DNA of 45,594 nt from Amycolatopsis circi (GCF_003385235.1 NZ_PQIA01000075.1:1-45594); one strand, 5' to 3'; counted from the stretch's first letter, positions 6,733 to 14,492 are shown. The notes: a model not told the origin generated them from the sequence alone. A program made the numbers and translations.

Positions 6733-7557
6733 ATGATCGTCATCACAGGGGCAACCGGCGCGCTCAACGGGGCGACAGTGGAGCACCTTCTCAAGCTGAT
6801 CCCGGCGGAGGAGATCGGCGTCAGCGTCCGGGATGTCGCTAAGGCACAGCACTTCGCCGACCGAGGCGTGCGGGTGCGGCAGGGTTCCTATGAGGATCCG
6901 GCGGCGCTGCGACATTCCTTTGAAGGAGCCGAAAAAGTGTTGCTGGTGTCCTCGAACGACCCGCACGCGGACGGGGTCAGTTTGCATCGCGCGGGCATCG
7001 AGGCGGCTGTAGCGGCTGGGGCGCAACGGATTCTGTACACCAGTCACCAGAATTCCCGAATGGACACTCCTTTTCCTCCGGGGCCGGAGCACGCCGGGAC
7101 CGAGCGGATCCTGGCTGAGTCCGGGGCCTCGTGGACGGCGCTGCGCAACGGTTTCTATGCGCACAGCCTCGGTTGGCTGCTCGGGAACTGGCGGGAGGAC
7201 GGGGTGATCAAAGCTCCGGCGGACGGCCCGGTCTCCTGGACCGACCGAGCCGACGCAGCCGAAGCGGCGGCGGTGCTTCTCGCCGGGGACCGGGCGTTCG
7301 ACGGACCGGTGACTTTGATCGCGCGGCAGGCGGTGACGTTCGACGACGTCGCCGAGATCGCCTCGCGAGTCAGCGGGCGCGAGGTGAAACGCGTGGTCGT
7401 GGACGACGAGGAGTGGATCGCGGACGAGCCGGAGGCGATCGGGCGGATGAAGCTCGCGTTCTTCCACGCAGCCCGTCGAGGCCACTTCGCCGAGACGAGT
7501 CCGGTGCTGGCGGAGCTTCTCGGTCGCGAGCCGCGCAGTCTTACGCTCCAGGACTGA
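6733..7557 (+). CDS. NmrA-like NAD(P)-binding reductase
   Basis: Atypical short-chain dehydrogenase of the NmrA/QOR2 type, 274 aa. The N-terminal Rossmann motif ITGATGALNGATVEHLL binds NAD(P), and SSNDPHADGVSLHRAGIEAA with ILYTSHQNS matches quinone-oxidoreductase-like members. Relatives reduce quinones or sense the NADP redox state. The ATG at 6733 follows GAGGGGAA. It is in an operon behind a TetR regulator. Its 3' end overlaps a LysR relic on the other strand, and its last 38 codons occur again as a relic at 7697-7810. Confidence 0.87.
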   Translation: MIVITGATGALNGATVEHLLKLIPAEEIGVSVRDVAKAQHFADRGVRVRQGSYEDPAALRHSFEGAEKVLLVSSNDPHADGVSLHRAGIEAAVAAGAQRILYTSHQNSRMDTPFPPGPEHAGTERILAESGASWTALRNGFYAHSLGWLLGNWREDGVIKAPADGPVSWTDRADAAEAAAVLLAGDRAFDGPVTLIARQAVTFDDVAEIASRVSGREVKRVVVDDEEWIADEPEAIGRMKLAFFHAARRGHFAETSPVLAELLGREPRSLTLQD

Positions 7558-7696
7558 AAAACTCTCGGCAGAAGGCGCGGAACGTTTCCGCGCGCCGGGT
7601 CAGCAGTGGACGGACGGCGAACGGCGTTCCTTCGGAACGAAAGCTCCAACGGCGACCGCTGCACCGAGAGCGTGTAGCCGAGCCCGCGAGCGACTC
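7541..7696 (-). pseudogene. LysR-family regulator, 3' relic
   Basis: Second copy of the end of the LysR gene at 7794-8696. It reads EGTPFAVRPL, lacks 18 codons, then continues LTRRAETFRAFCREFFSPGA to a TAA stop. It begins abruptly at 7696, where copy 2 of the duplication starts. No start or DNA-binding domain is present. Confidence 0.85.
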
Positions 7697-7810
7697 CGGA
7701 TGAAACTCACGATGTCCCGGGCGGCTCGCCAGGGTCATTTCGCTGAGACAAGCCCCGTGCTGACCGAGCATCTCGGCCACGAGCCGCGCAGTCTCACGCT
7801 CCAGGGCTGA
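7697..7810 (+). pseudogene. NmrA-like reductase, 3' relic
   Basis: Encodes RMKLTMSRAARQGHFAETSP and on to EPRSLTLQG before the stop, matching the last 38 codons of the gene ending at 7557 with about a dozen changes. It overlaps the intact LysR stop, just as the parent overlaps the LysR relic. Confidence 0.85.
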
Positions 7811-8696
7811 AAAACTCCCGGCAAAAGGCCCGGAACGTCTCCGCACGCCGGGTAAGCCGAGCACCTTCCGCGCGGGCCAGCACAACCGGCGTAGTCGGGA
7901 CTCGTTCACGCAGCGGACGCACGGCGAACGGCGTCCCCTCGACGGAAAGTTCCAACGGCGGCCGCTGCACCGACAGCGTGTAACCGAGCCCCCGAGCGAC
8001 CAACGCCCGCGCCAGTTCGAAGCTCGTTGTGCGGTGCGCAACGGGCATCGGCAGGCCGACGGAGGCGAAGACGTCCCGGAAATAGCGTTCCGACGGCGGT
8101 ACGTCCAGCAGGATGAACGGCTCGCCGGCCAAGGCGCGCAACGAAACCGTCTTGCGGCGCGCCAGGGGATGGTCCGGCGGGAGGAGCGCGCTCGGCGGCT
8201 GGTCGTACAGCTTGTCCACCGCGATCCCCGGCACGAGATCCTGCCGGTACAGCACGGCCAGGTCGCAACGGCCGTCCAGCAGGAGGTGCTGCAGGTCCGG
8301 CAGGGTGCCCTCGACGAAGGTCACGTCGACTTCCGGATGCCGGGTGCGGAAGGTCGCCAGCGCGGCGGGAACGTGCAGCGGCGCGAGAGGCGCGTAGCAG
8401 CCGAAACTCAGGCGTCCGGCGAGGTCCTGGCCGAAGTCGCGGGCAGCGGTGCCGAGTTCGGCGACCGAGGTGAGCACCGCGCGGGCCTCGCCGACGACTT
8501 GGCGGCCGGCGTCGGTCAGCGCGGTCGTCCGGCCGGGGCCGCGGAGGATGAGCTGCACGCCCAAAGTCCGCTCCAGCGACGCGATCGCCAGCGACACCGC
8601 CGACTGCGACACGTGGCAGCGCTCCGCTGCCGCGGTGAGGCCGCCGGTGTCCGCGACCGCGACCAGATACTCGAGCTGGCGCAACGAGGGAGACAT
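7794..8696 (-). CDS. LysR-family transcriptional regulator
   Basis: Full-length LysR regulator of 300 aa. The N-terminal winged helix-turn-helix is at about 1-62 (LRQLEYLVAVADTGGLTAAA, then CHVSQSAVSLAIASLE) and the periplasmic-binding-like co-inducer domain at about 90-295. It is divergently transcribed from the deiodinase-like nitroreductase gene with a 70-bp gap, so it probably controls that gene and itself. The inducer is unknown. Confidence 0.92.
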   Translation of the reverse strand: MSPSLRQLEYLVAVADTGGLTAAAERCHVSQSAVSLAIASLERTLGVQLILRGPGRTTALTDAGRQVVGEARAVLTSVAELGTAARDFGQDLAGRLSFGCYAPLAPLHVPAALATFRTRHPEVDVTFVEGTLPDLQHLLLDGRCDLAVLYRQDLVPGIAVDKLYDQPPSALLPPDHPLARRKTVSLRALAGEPFILLDVPPSERYFRDVFASVGLPMPVAHRTTSFELARALVARGLGYTLSVQRPPLELSVEGTPFAVRPLRERVPTTPVVLARAEGARLTRRAETFRAFCREFFSPGA

Positions 8697-8713
8697 CAGC
8701 CCAGCTTATGTCC

Positions 8714-8730
8714 TTCACCAGAAATGTGAA
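8714..8730. promoter_or_regulatory. Candidate LysR operator
   Basis: TTCAC (8714-8718), 7 bp, GTGAA (8726-8730), in the 70-bp divergent region between the LysR and nitroreductase genes. The dyad fits a LysR-type site in position and symmetry, with short arms. Confidence 0.4.
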
Positions 8731-8766
8731 CTGGACCGATGACCGCCGACGCGGCAGGGTCGGAGC

Positions 8767-9456
8767 ATGACCCGGCACAAGCACCCGTTCGTCCCGTACG
8801 CGCCGCCGCGGCTGTCCCCGGAGGAAAGCCTCGCGCGCGGGCAGGAGCTGTACCGGCTGCTCGACCGGCGCCGGTCGGTCCGCTGGTTCTCCCCGGACCC
8901 GGTGCCGCTCGAAGCGATCGAGACCGCGGTGCGTATCGCGAACACCGCCCCGAGCGGGGCGCACCACCAGCCGTGGACGTTCGTCGCCACCGCCGACCCG
9001 GATGTGAAGCACGCCGTGCGCGAGGCGGCCGAGGTCGAGGAGCGGAAGTTCTACCGGGAGCGCAACGCGCCGGACTGGCACGCGGCGCTGGCCCGGCTCG
9101 AAACCGACGAGCACAAGGAGTTCCTTGAGGTCGCACCGTGGCTGGTGGTCGCGTTCGCGCAGAAGAGCACGCCGCTGCCGGACGGTTCGCTGCGGAAGAA
9201 CTACTACGTCAACGAGAGCGTCGGCATCGCGTGCGGCATGCTCATCACCGCGCTGCACACGATGGGCCTGGCGACGCTCACCCACACGCCGAACCCGATG
9301 GGCTTCCTCAACGAGGTCTTCGAGCGCCCGGTCACCGAACGGCCGTACATCCTGTTCCCGGTCGGCTATCCCGCGCCGGACTGCGAGGTGCCCGAACTCG
9401 ACCGCAAACCGCTCGCCGAGGCGCTGGTGGTGCACGCGCCGTTACCCCGGGGGTAA
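8767..9456 (+). CDS. Nitroreductase-fold flavoprotein, iodotyrosine deiodinase-like
   Basis: FMN enzyme of the nitroreductase superfamily, 229 aa. RRRSVRWFSPDPVP provides the FMN phosphate contacts and NTAPSGAHHQPWTFV is close to the mammalian iodotyrosine deiodinase motif. The three substrate-binding residues of that enzyme (human Glu157, Tyr161, Lys182) are present with identical spacing as Glu92, Tyr96 and Lys117. This suggests a reductive dehalogenase for halotyrosine-like compounds rather than a broad nitroreductase. Later motifs NYYVNESVGIACGMLITALH and LFPVGYPAPDCEVPEL agree. It lies head-to-head with a LysR gene. The substrate is inferred, not shown. Confidence 0.88.
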   Translation: MTRHKHPFVPYAPPRLSPEESLARGQELYRLLDRRRSVRWFSPDPVPLEAIETAVRIANTAPSGAHHQPWTFVATADPDVKHAVREAAEVEERKFYRERNAPDWHAALARLETDEHKEFLEVAPWLVVAFAQKSTPLPDGSLRKNYYVNESVGIACGMLITALHTMGLATLTHTPNPMGFLNEVFERPVTERPYILFPVGYPAPDCEVPELDRKPLAEALVVHAPLPRG

Positions 9457-9492
9457 TGGTCCGCGGGCGGGCGAGGCCGTAGCGTCGGGCGG

Positions 9493-10290
9493 GTGACGAC
9501 TACGGTGAAGGCCCCGGTCGGCGAACTGCTCCGGGAATGGCGCGACCGCCGCCGCATCAGCCAGCTCGACCTCGCGATCTCGGCGGACATCTCGACGCGC
9601 CACCTGAGCTTCGTGGAGACCGGCCGGTCCAAGCCGAGCCGGGACATGGTGCTGCGGCTGGGCGAGCACCTCGACATCCCGCTGCGCGAACGCAACCGCC
9701 TGCTGCTCGCCGCGGGCTACGCGCCGGCCTACGGCGAGTCCGACATCGGAGCGCCGGAGATGACCGTGATCCGCGAGGCCGTCCGGCGCCTGCTCGCCGG
9801 ACACGACCCGTACCCGGCGGCGGTAGTCGACCGCGGCTGGAATCTCGTCGACGCCAACCTCAGCCTCGGCGTGCTCACCGAGGGCATCGCGCCGGAGCTG
9901 CTGACCGGGCCGGTGAACGTCCTGCGCGCGACGCTGCACCCGGACGGGATGGCGCCGCGGGTGCTGAACCTAGGGGAATGGCGGGCGCATCTGCTGGGCC
10001 GCTTGCGCCGCCAGGTCGAGCAGACGGCGGACGCCGGGCTGGCCGAGCTGCTGGAGGAGCTGCTGGGCTATCCCTGCGCCGACGAGGTCCCCGAGGTGGA
10101 GATTCCCGGCCCGGGGGACATTTTCGTGCCGCTGCGCTACCGGCACGGGGATCTGGAGCTGACGTTCTTCAGCACGGTCGCGACGTTCGGGACTCCGCTG
10201 GACGTGACGGTCGCCGAGCTGGTGATCGAGTCGTTCTACCCCGCCGATCCGGCGACGGCGGCCTTTCTGCGCGAGCGCGTGACCGGCTGA
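9493..10290 (+). CDS. XRE-family regulator with MmyB-like ligand domain
   Basis: Transcription regulator of 265 aa. An N-terminal lambda-repressor-type helix-turn-helix (about 8-68: LLREWRDRRRISQLDLAISA, STRHLSFVETGRSKPSR) is fused to a PAS-like MmyB ligand-binding domain (about 95-260: DPYPAAVVDRGWNLVDANLS and FFSTVATFGTPLDVTVAELV). Such proteins often sit beside the oxidoreductase they control and may bind fatty acids or quinones. Here an alcohol dehydrogenase starts 20 bp downstream. The GTG start gives the expected short N-terminus. Confidence 0.9.
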   Translation: MTTTVKAPVGELLREWRDRRRISQLDLAISADISTRHLSFVETGRSKPSRDMVLRLGEHLDIPLRERNRLLLAAGYAPAYGESDIGAPEMTVIREAVRRLLAGHDPYPAAVVDRGWNLVDANLSLGVLTEGIAPELLTGPVNVLRATLHPDGMAPRVLNLGEWRAHLLGRLRRQVEQTADAGLAELLEELLGYPCADEVPEVEIPGPGDIFVPLRYRHGDLELTFFSTVATFGTPLDVTVAELVIESFYPADPATAAFLRERVTG

Positions 10291-10310
10291 GCGCCGCTAC
10301 GATCGGAGCC

Positions 10311-11297
10311 ATGCGGGCGTTCGTGGTGACCGGGCCGGGGGAGGCCGGTCCGGCCGAGGTGCCGGATCCGGTCGCCGGGGTCGGCGAGGTCGTCGTCGAC
10401 GTGGAGCGGGCCGGGGTGTGCGGCACCGACGTCGAATTCTTCACCGGCGAGATGCAGTACCTCGCCGACGGCCACGCCCGGTACCCGATGCGGCTCGGCC
10501 ACGAATGGTGCGGCACGGTGTCCGAGGCGGGCCCCGGGGTGCACCCCGCGTGGATCGGCCGCCGGGTCACCGGCGACACGATGCTCGGCTGCGGGGACTG
10601 CCGGCGCTGCCGGGGCGGTCATCAGCACGTGTGCGGGAACCGGCAGGAGGTCGGCATCCGCGGCGGCCGGGCCGGAGCGCTGGCCGAACGCCTCGCGGTG
10701 CCGGTGCGTTCGCTGCACGAACTGCCGGAGACGTTGGATCCCGTCGCGGGTGCGCTGGTCGAACCGGGCGGCAACGCGTGCCGTGCGGCGCGGGCGGCCG
10801 CGGGGGAGCGAGTGCTCGTTCTCGGACCGGGGACGATCGGATTGCTCACCGCGCTGTTCCTCCAGGCCGCGGGCAGCGAGGTGCATCTGGTGGGCGCCAC
10901 GCCGTGGTCGGTGGAATTCGCGCGGAGCTTGGGTTTCTCCGCCGGGACGAGCGTTCCGAAGCCGCCGTTCGACGCGGTGGTCGACGCGACCGGCGATCCT
11001 GCGGCTCCCGCACTCGCGGCCGAGGTCGTCGAACCGGCGGGCCGGATTGTCTACATCGGACTGTCGGGTCGGCCGAGCCTGCTTGACACGCGGATGTTGG
11101 CGTTGAAGGACGTCACCGCGATCGGCGTGCTGAGCGGGTCGCCGGGCTTGGCGCAGGCGATCGACGCGTACGCGGCCGGAGAGGTCGATCCGCGGCCGCT
11201 GGTGGCGGCGACGGTCGGGTTGGGCGAGGTCGCGGCGGTTCTCGGCGGGGAGCGTCCGCCCGGGGCGCCGAAGATCCACGTCGACCCTCGCCGGTAA
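10311..11297 (+). CDS. Zinc-dependent alcohol dehydrogenase family protein
   Basis: Medium-chain dehydrogenase/reductase, 328 aa. Catalytic zinc ligands are visible as Cys in AGVCGTD, His-Glu in GHEWCG, and Glu in VEPGG. The four structural-zinc cysteines lie in MLGCGDCRRCRGGHQHVC. The NAD(P)-binding Rossmann motif is VLGPGTIG. Length and order match sorbitol/threonine-dehydrogenase-like members. The ATG start is 20 bp after the XRE regulator, suggesting joint transcription. The alcohol substrate cannot be predicted. Confidence 0.9.
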   Translation: MRAFVVTGPGEAGPAEVPDPVAGVGEVVVDVERAGVCGTDVEFFTGEMQYLADGHARYPMRLGHEWCGTVSEAGPGVHPAWIGRRVTGDTMLGCGDCRRCRGGHQHVCGNRQEVGIRGGRAGALAERLAVPVRSLHELPETLDPVAGALVEPGGNACRAARAAAGERVLVLGPGTIGLLTALFLQAAGSEVHLVGATPWSVEFARSLGFSAGTSVPKPPFDAVVDATGDPAAPALAAEVVEPAGRIVYIGLSGRPSLLDTRMLALKDVTAIGVLSGSPGLAQAIDAYAAGEVDPRPLVAATVGLGEVAAVLGGERPPGAPKIHVDPRR

Positions 11298-11337
11298 CCA
11301 GGTTGCTCGGCGGGCGCGGAAACGAGAGGGTCGGGGC

Positions 11338-11832
11338 ATGAGTGCCGACCTGACTTTCCGCCAGCCGACCGAAGACGACCACGCCCGCGTGCTTGCCGCG
11401 CTGGGGCCGTGGTGGGGCGGGTTGAAGGGCGAAGCCGGGGCGAAGGAGCGGGCGTTGCTGGTGCCGCGCCTGTATTTTCAGCATTTCACCACGACGAGCC
11501 GCCTGGTCGAGCGTCCGGACGGGACGCTGGCGGCGTTCCTGATCGGCTTCGTCTCGCAAACCGACCCGGACACCGCCTACATCCACTTCGTCGGCGTCGA
11601 CCCGGAACTGCACGGGCAGGGGATCGGCCGGTCGCTGTACGAGTGGTTCTTCGGCCGGGTGCGGGAATCGGGGGTGCGGAAGGTCAAATGCATCACGAGC
11701 CCGCAGAACACCGCTTCGCGCGCTTATCACGCCCGGCTCGGGTTCGAGGTTTCCGAAGTGCTTCCGGACTACGACGGGCCTGGGCTGGACCGGGTCGCTT
11801 ACACCCTCGACCTGGCCGACGAAGCGGCCTGA
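11338..11832 (+). CDS. GNAT-family N-acetyltransferase
   Basis: Acetyl-CoA-dependent acyltransferase, 164 aa. The acetyl-CoA pyrophosphate loop is HGQGIGRSLYEW within FVGVDPELHGQGIG, and the C-terminal NTASRAYHARLGFEV is the usual GNAT motif B region. It starts with ATG 40 bp after the alcohol dehydrogenase. The substrate is unknown. It is tail-to-tail with an amidotransferase remnant. Confidence 0.9.
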   Translation: MSADLTFRQPTEDDHARVLAALGPWWGGLKGEAGAKERALLVPRLYFQHFTTTSRLVERPDGTLAAFLIGFVSQTDPDTAYIHFVGVDPELHGQGIGRSLYEWFFGRVRESGVRKVKCITSPQNTASRAYHARLGFEVSEVLPDYDGPGLDRVAYTLDLADEAA

Positions 11833-11866
11833 CATCGGACGTCGCGCTGCAGTCGTTGCGGCGGGG

Positions 11867-12347
11867 TCACTGGCCTTGCTGTGACGCAGCGGCGTGGGAG
11901 CCGAGGTCGTCGAGGGTGAGCGGGTGCCGGGGCGGGTGGTCCAGCACGATCCGCCGGGTCGCGGTCTGGTCCGGGCCGACGTGCAGGAGTTCGCCGGACC
12001 GGAGGTTCTGCCAGGCAGGGTCCTCGTCCATCCGTTCGCTGGCGACGACGACGGCGCGACGGTCGACGAGGCTGCTGGACCGGGCCCGGATTCGCCCGGC
12101 GGTGCTGGTGTGTTCGAGATGGCGGTTGCCGTGCGGTCCGCCGGGGCAACGCTGCAGCACGTAGAGGTCGTGCGTGTCCGGGTAGCGCAAGGCCCACAGC
12201 TCGGTCGGTGTGGTGAGAATCAGGTTGATCGCGTACACGGGCAGGTTGGCGGCAGCCCAGCGGGCGGCCGCGGCGATCCCGGCGCTGACATTTCCGTGGT
12301 GGGCTTCGGTTTCCTTGGTGACGAGGGCGAAAAACCGTTCGGACGGG
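11867..12347 (-). pseudogene. Class II glutamine amidotransferase, 3' fragment
   Basis: C-terminal part of a class II glutamine amidotransferase (YafJ/EgtC-like). SERFFALVTKE, AAARWAAANLPVYAINLILT, ELWALRYPDTHDLYVLQR and LLHVGPDQT match the later part of the glutaminase domain and tail. The N-terminal catalytic Cys2 half is missing: homology stops near 12340, where a YrhK-like fragment begins on the other strand. The frame runs on to 12430 but only as antisense of that fragment. The fragment cannot be active. Confidence 0.75.
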
Positions 12348-12545
12348 GTGATCGGCAACGTGATCTTTTTCGTCGGAAGTGTGCTGTTCCTGTCGAACGC
12401 GACCGAGGTGCTCGCGATCTGGCTGTTCATCGTCGGGTCGTTCGGGATGATGCTGGGCGCGATCGGCCAAGCGGTCTACATCCACGAGCGGCATCGGCTC
12501 AACGGAGCCCCGGGGGCACGCGACCGGACGCCCTCGCGGAGCTGA
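12348..12545 (+). pseudogene. YrhK-like membrane protein, 5'-truncated
   Basis: The reading frame encodes VIGNVIFFVGSVLFLSNATE, then VLAIWLFIVGSFGMMLGAIG, then a charged tail: the two-helix end of a YrhK-domain membrane protein. The beginning is replaced by the amidotransferase fragment on the opposite strand. A GTG at 12348 could still start a 65-aa product, so residual expression is possible. The two fragments meet at about 12338-12348. Confidence 0.65.
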
Positions 12546-12579
12546 AAGCCGGTGTGCTTTCCGGCTGCGAAGTCGCAGC

Positions 12580-13062
12580 TCAGCGTCGGGCGAACGCCTC
12601 CTCGCCTGCCCGTACCCGCGCAGGCTCCAGCAGCGAGCGTTGCCGGTCCGCGCGGACGAGGAGCCCTTCGAAGTCCACGTCGGGCAGTCGCTTGCCCAGG
12701 TTCGCCGTGTCCCGCAGCGTGGTCCAGAGGATTTTCTTGCCCTCGATCCCCATGGCCAGCGCTTCAAGTTCCCAGAACCGGCTCAGCGGCGAGTACGAGG
12801 CGATCCGGCCGTTCGGCTTGAACCGCCCGAGCCGCTCGGCCGCGACCGCGAACGCGGCCTTGACCGAGTTCGCCCGCACCTGCAGAGCCAGCATGACGCC
12901 GCGGAACGTCTCCACGTCTTCGGCGATCGCCGACGCCAGTTCGCGTAGCGGCACCTCGAACTCGGTGCCCCGGTTGTTGCGAGCGGCCCGGCGCGCCAGT
13001 TCTCGCCACGCCAGACCCATGGCCAGCTGGTCGTTGAGGTAGATCCCGAGCAACGTCTCCAT
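12580..13062 (-). CDS. Conserved actinobacterial hypothetical protein
   Basis: Soluble, largely helical protein of 160 aa beginning METLLGIYLNDQLAMGLAWR, a start I associate with a conserved actinobacterial family of unknown function. Segments AIAEDVETFRGVMLAL and GRIASYSPLSRFWELEALAM look like a four-helix arrangement. ATG 13062 is preferred over ATG 13074, which lies inside a probable -10 element GGGTAT; the transcript would then be almost leaderless. No catalytic motif is seen. It is divergent from the small membrane protein at 13080. Confidence 0.78.
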   Translation of the reverse strand: METLLGIYLNDQLAMGLAWRELARRAARNNRGTEFEVPLRELASAIAEDVETFRGVMLALQVRANSVKAAFAVAAERLGRFKPNGRIASYSPLSRFWELEALAMGIEGKKILWTTLRDTANLGKRLPDVDFEGLLVRADRQRSLLEPARVRAGEEAFARR

Positions 13063-13072
13063 GCCGCCGGAC

Positions 13073-13097
13073 ATACCCGGTGCGGGCGCCGGTAACC
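13073..13097 (-). promoter_or_regulatory. Candidate SigB/SigF-type promoter
   Basis: On the minus strand: GGTT, 15 bp, GGGTAT. It ends about 10 nt before ATG 13062, giving a near-leaderless transcript. It fits the stress-sigma consensus GNTT-N14-16-GGGTA, with a weaker -35 than the sites at 26.4-26.6 kb. Confidence 0.4.
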
Positions 13098-13451
13098 GGG
13101 ACGCGGCGGCCCAGCGCCCTCTGCTGGGGGCGGCCCGGGTCGAGAACTTGGCTGCTGAGCGCTCTACTCTGGGGAGGGGGAGGCAGCGATGGATGCTGGT
13201 TCGAGCGGGCGCGGCTGGCGAAGTTCGTCGGTCCGGCTTTTCTGTGCGTGGTGTTGTCCGCCGTGTTCTCGGTGTTCTTGATGGTGACGATGTACTTTTT
13301 GCCGTTCACCCTGCCGACCTTGCTGGCACTGGTGACGTGCATCGCCGCCGCCTATCTGTGGCGCGGGGACAAAGCGCGGGCATTGGCCGCGGTGCTGACG
13401 ATTCCGGGTACTGCCGCGCTGACGGGCGTGTATCTCTGTTCGGTGCTGTGA
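13080..13451 (+). CDS. Small membrane protein, start uncertain
   Basis: The frame encodes three hydrophobic segments: FVGPAFLCVVLSAVFSVFLM, then LPTLLALVTCIAAAYLW, then ALAAVLTIPGTAALTGVYLC. The two loops are short and charged (WRGDKAR). I do not recognise the family. The first 45 or so codons from GTG 13080 look non-coding, and no good in-frame start lies just before the first helix. The true start could be internal, or the 5' end may be damaged. The function is unknown. Confidence 0.5.
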   Translation: MRAPVTGTRRPSALCWGRPGSRTWLLSALLWGGGGSDGCWFERARLAKFVGPAFLCVVLSAVFSVFLMVTMYFLPFTLPTLLALVTCIAAAYLWRGDKARALAAVLTIPGTAALTGVYLCSVL

Positions 13452-13558
13452 AACGTCCGGCGCTCGTCGGTCGGCTGCCGAAGTTGTCCGCGCATTCGGC
13501 GGCGAATTCGTCGAACCCGATGAATTCAAGACACGCGGCGACGGTCACCGGGCGAGGC

Positions 13559-13753
13559 TCAGTCGCGACCGGTGCGCTCCTGCAACTGGTCGATCAGCCG
13601 GGACGCATCCGCCTTCGAGAGGTTGTCCGGGACTGTTTCGCCCGCTTCCTGGGCGAGGGTGTCCAGGTATGACTGTTGCGGCCCGGTCATCGGCTCGTCC
13701 CCGGTCGTCCAGTCGTCGGGGTCCTTCTCGGGGTTGGGCTGGACCTGGTCCAT
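13559..13753 (-). CDS. DUF3072 domain protein
   Basis: A 64-aa soluble protein carrying the DUF3072 signature DEPMTGPQQSYLDTLAQEAG followed by LSKADASRLIDQLQERTG. Many actinomycetes carry such short proteins; the function is unknown. The ATG at 13753 is chosen because AAGGAG (13761-13766 reversed) lies 7 nt upstream, while the GTG at 13759 would be too close. A possible LexA box overlaps this ribosome-binding site. Confidence 0.85.
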   Translation of the reverse strand: MDQVQPNPEKDPDDWTTGDEPMTGPQQSYLDTLAQEAGETVPDNLSKADASRLIDQLQERTGRD

Positions 13754-13765
13754 CAGCACACTCCT

Positions 13766-13781
13766 TCGAACATGTGTTCTC
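13766..13781. promoter_or_regulatory. Possible LexA (SOS) box
   Basis: TCGAACATGTGTTCTC matches the actinobacterial LexA box TCGAAC-N4-GTTCGA at 10 of its 12 defined bases. It sits just upstream of the DUF3072 start. A second palindrome, GTACCTCGGAGGTAC (13795-13809), lies behind it. Confidence 0.35.
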
Positions 13782-13911
13782 TTCCGCTTCGACGGTACCT
13801 CGGAGGTACGCCTCGTGCAGGTCGGGTGCGGGAGAGACCGGCTGCGGCGAGATGCGCGGTGGCGGAGAATGAGGGTGGTGGGGGAGACAGCCGAGATCTG
13901 GGGGCCGTTCG

Positions 13912-14396
13912 GTGGCAGGCGGGGTCGTCGTCGGGCTTGTGGGCGCGGTGCTGCTTGGAGCGCTGACTACGGTTCCGTGGTGGCTCGCAGCGGTGGCGGG
14001 CGGAGCGTGCGCGGTCATGGGGTGCTGGGCGGTGCGTACGATGTCGCGGGCGCAGTTGCGCCTGGCGCGGGAGCTGGTCGGCGACGCGGTGTCGCTGCGC
14101 CAGGTGCGGCTGGCCTCGCGCGCCGCGGAGTTCGGCCGGATCCCCGACGATCCGGTCGAGTACCGGCTCGCTGTCGCATTCGCCGAGCGCAGCCTGCGCG
14201 ATGCGCGGAAGAACCGGCTGGGGATGACGGCGATGCTCGCCTCCGTAGCCGCGATCGATCTCGTGTCCCTGGGGACCCGGGGTCTTTGTGGACGGTGGCC
14301 GGTTTCAGCTTGGCCGCTGTGGTGACATTCACCGGGCCGCGGCTGCAAGCCAGACGCTTGGCGCGGCTGCGTAACTCGCCGCTCTCGGCGCGCTGA
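13912..14396 (+). pseudogene. Membrane protein with frameshift near the 3' end
   Basis: The first frame (GTG 13912) encodes two N-terminal helices (GVVVGLVGAVLLGALTTVPW, LAAVAGGACAVMGCWAVRTM), a charged middle (RDARKNRLGMTA) and a third helix start (MLASVAAIDLVSLG), then loses sense at about 14280. The adjacent frame continues naturally with SLWTVAGFSLAAVVTFTG and ends in a basic tail at 14396. The shift falls in the G-rich run near 14275-14287. This is either a true frameshift or a sequencing error. The family is unknown; the intact protein would be about 160 aa. Confidence 0.6.
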
Positions 14397-14467
14397 AGCC
14401 GGGCGAGCAGCCGCTCCGGCGCTGGCCTGTCCCGGGCTGCGGCTGTGCCTGTTCCACTGACGAGTGC

Positions 14468-14492
14468 GATTAGCCGCCACGGCAGTGGGTAA
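14468..14492 (+). promoter_or_regulatory. Candidate SigB/SigF-type promoter before the HAD gene
   Basis: GATT (14468-14471), 15 bp, GGGTAA (14487-14492). The HAD hydrolase GTG lies 9 bp downstream, so the transcript would be nearly leaderless. Both elements are imperfect. Confidence 0.3.

Larger units (their letters stand above)
7444..8003. repeat. Diverged tandem duplication of a convergent gene junction
   Basis: Copy 1 (7444-7696) and copy 2 (7697-8003) each hold the 3' end of the NmrA-like reductase on the plus strand followed by the 3' end of a LysR gene on the minus strand. Both stop codons are displaced by exactly 253 bp (7557 to 7810; 7541 to 7794). Copy 1 lacks 54 bp present in copy 2. 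Point differences are frequent, so the event is not recent. The reductase is intact on the left and the LysR gene on the right. Confidence 0.88.
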
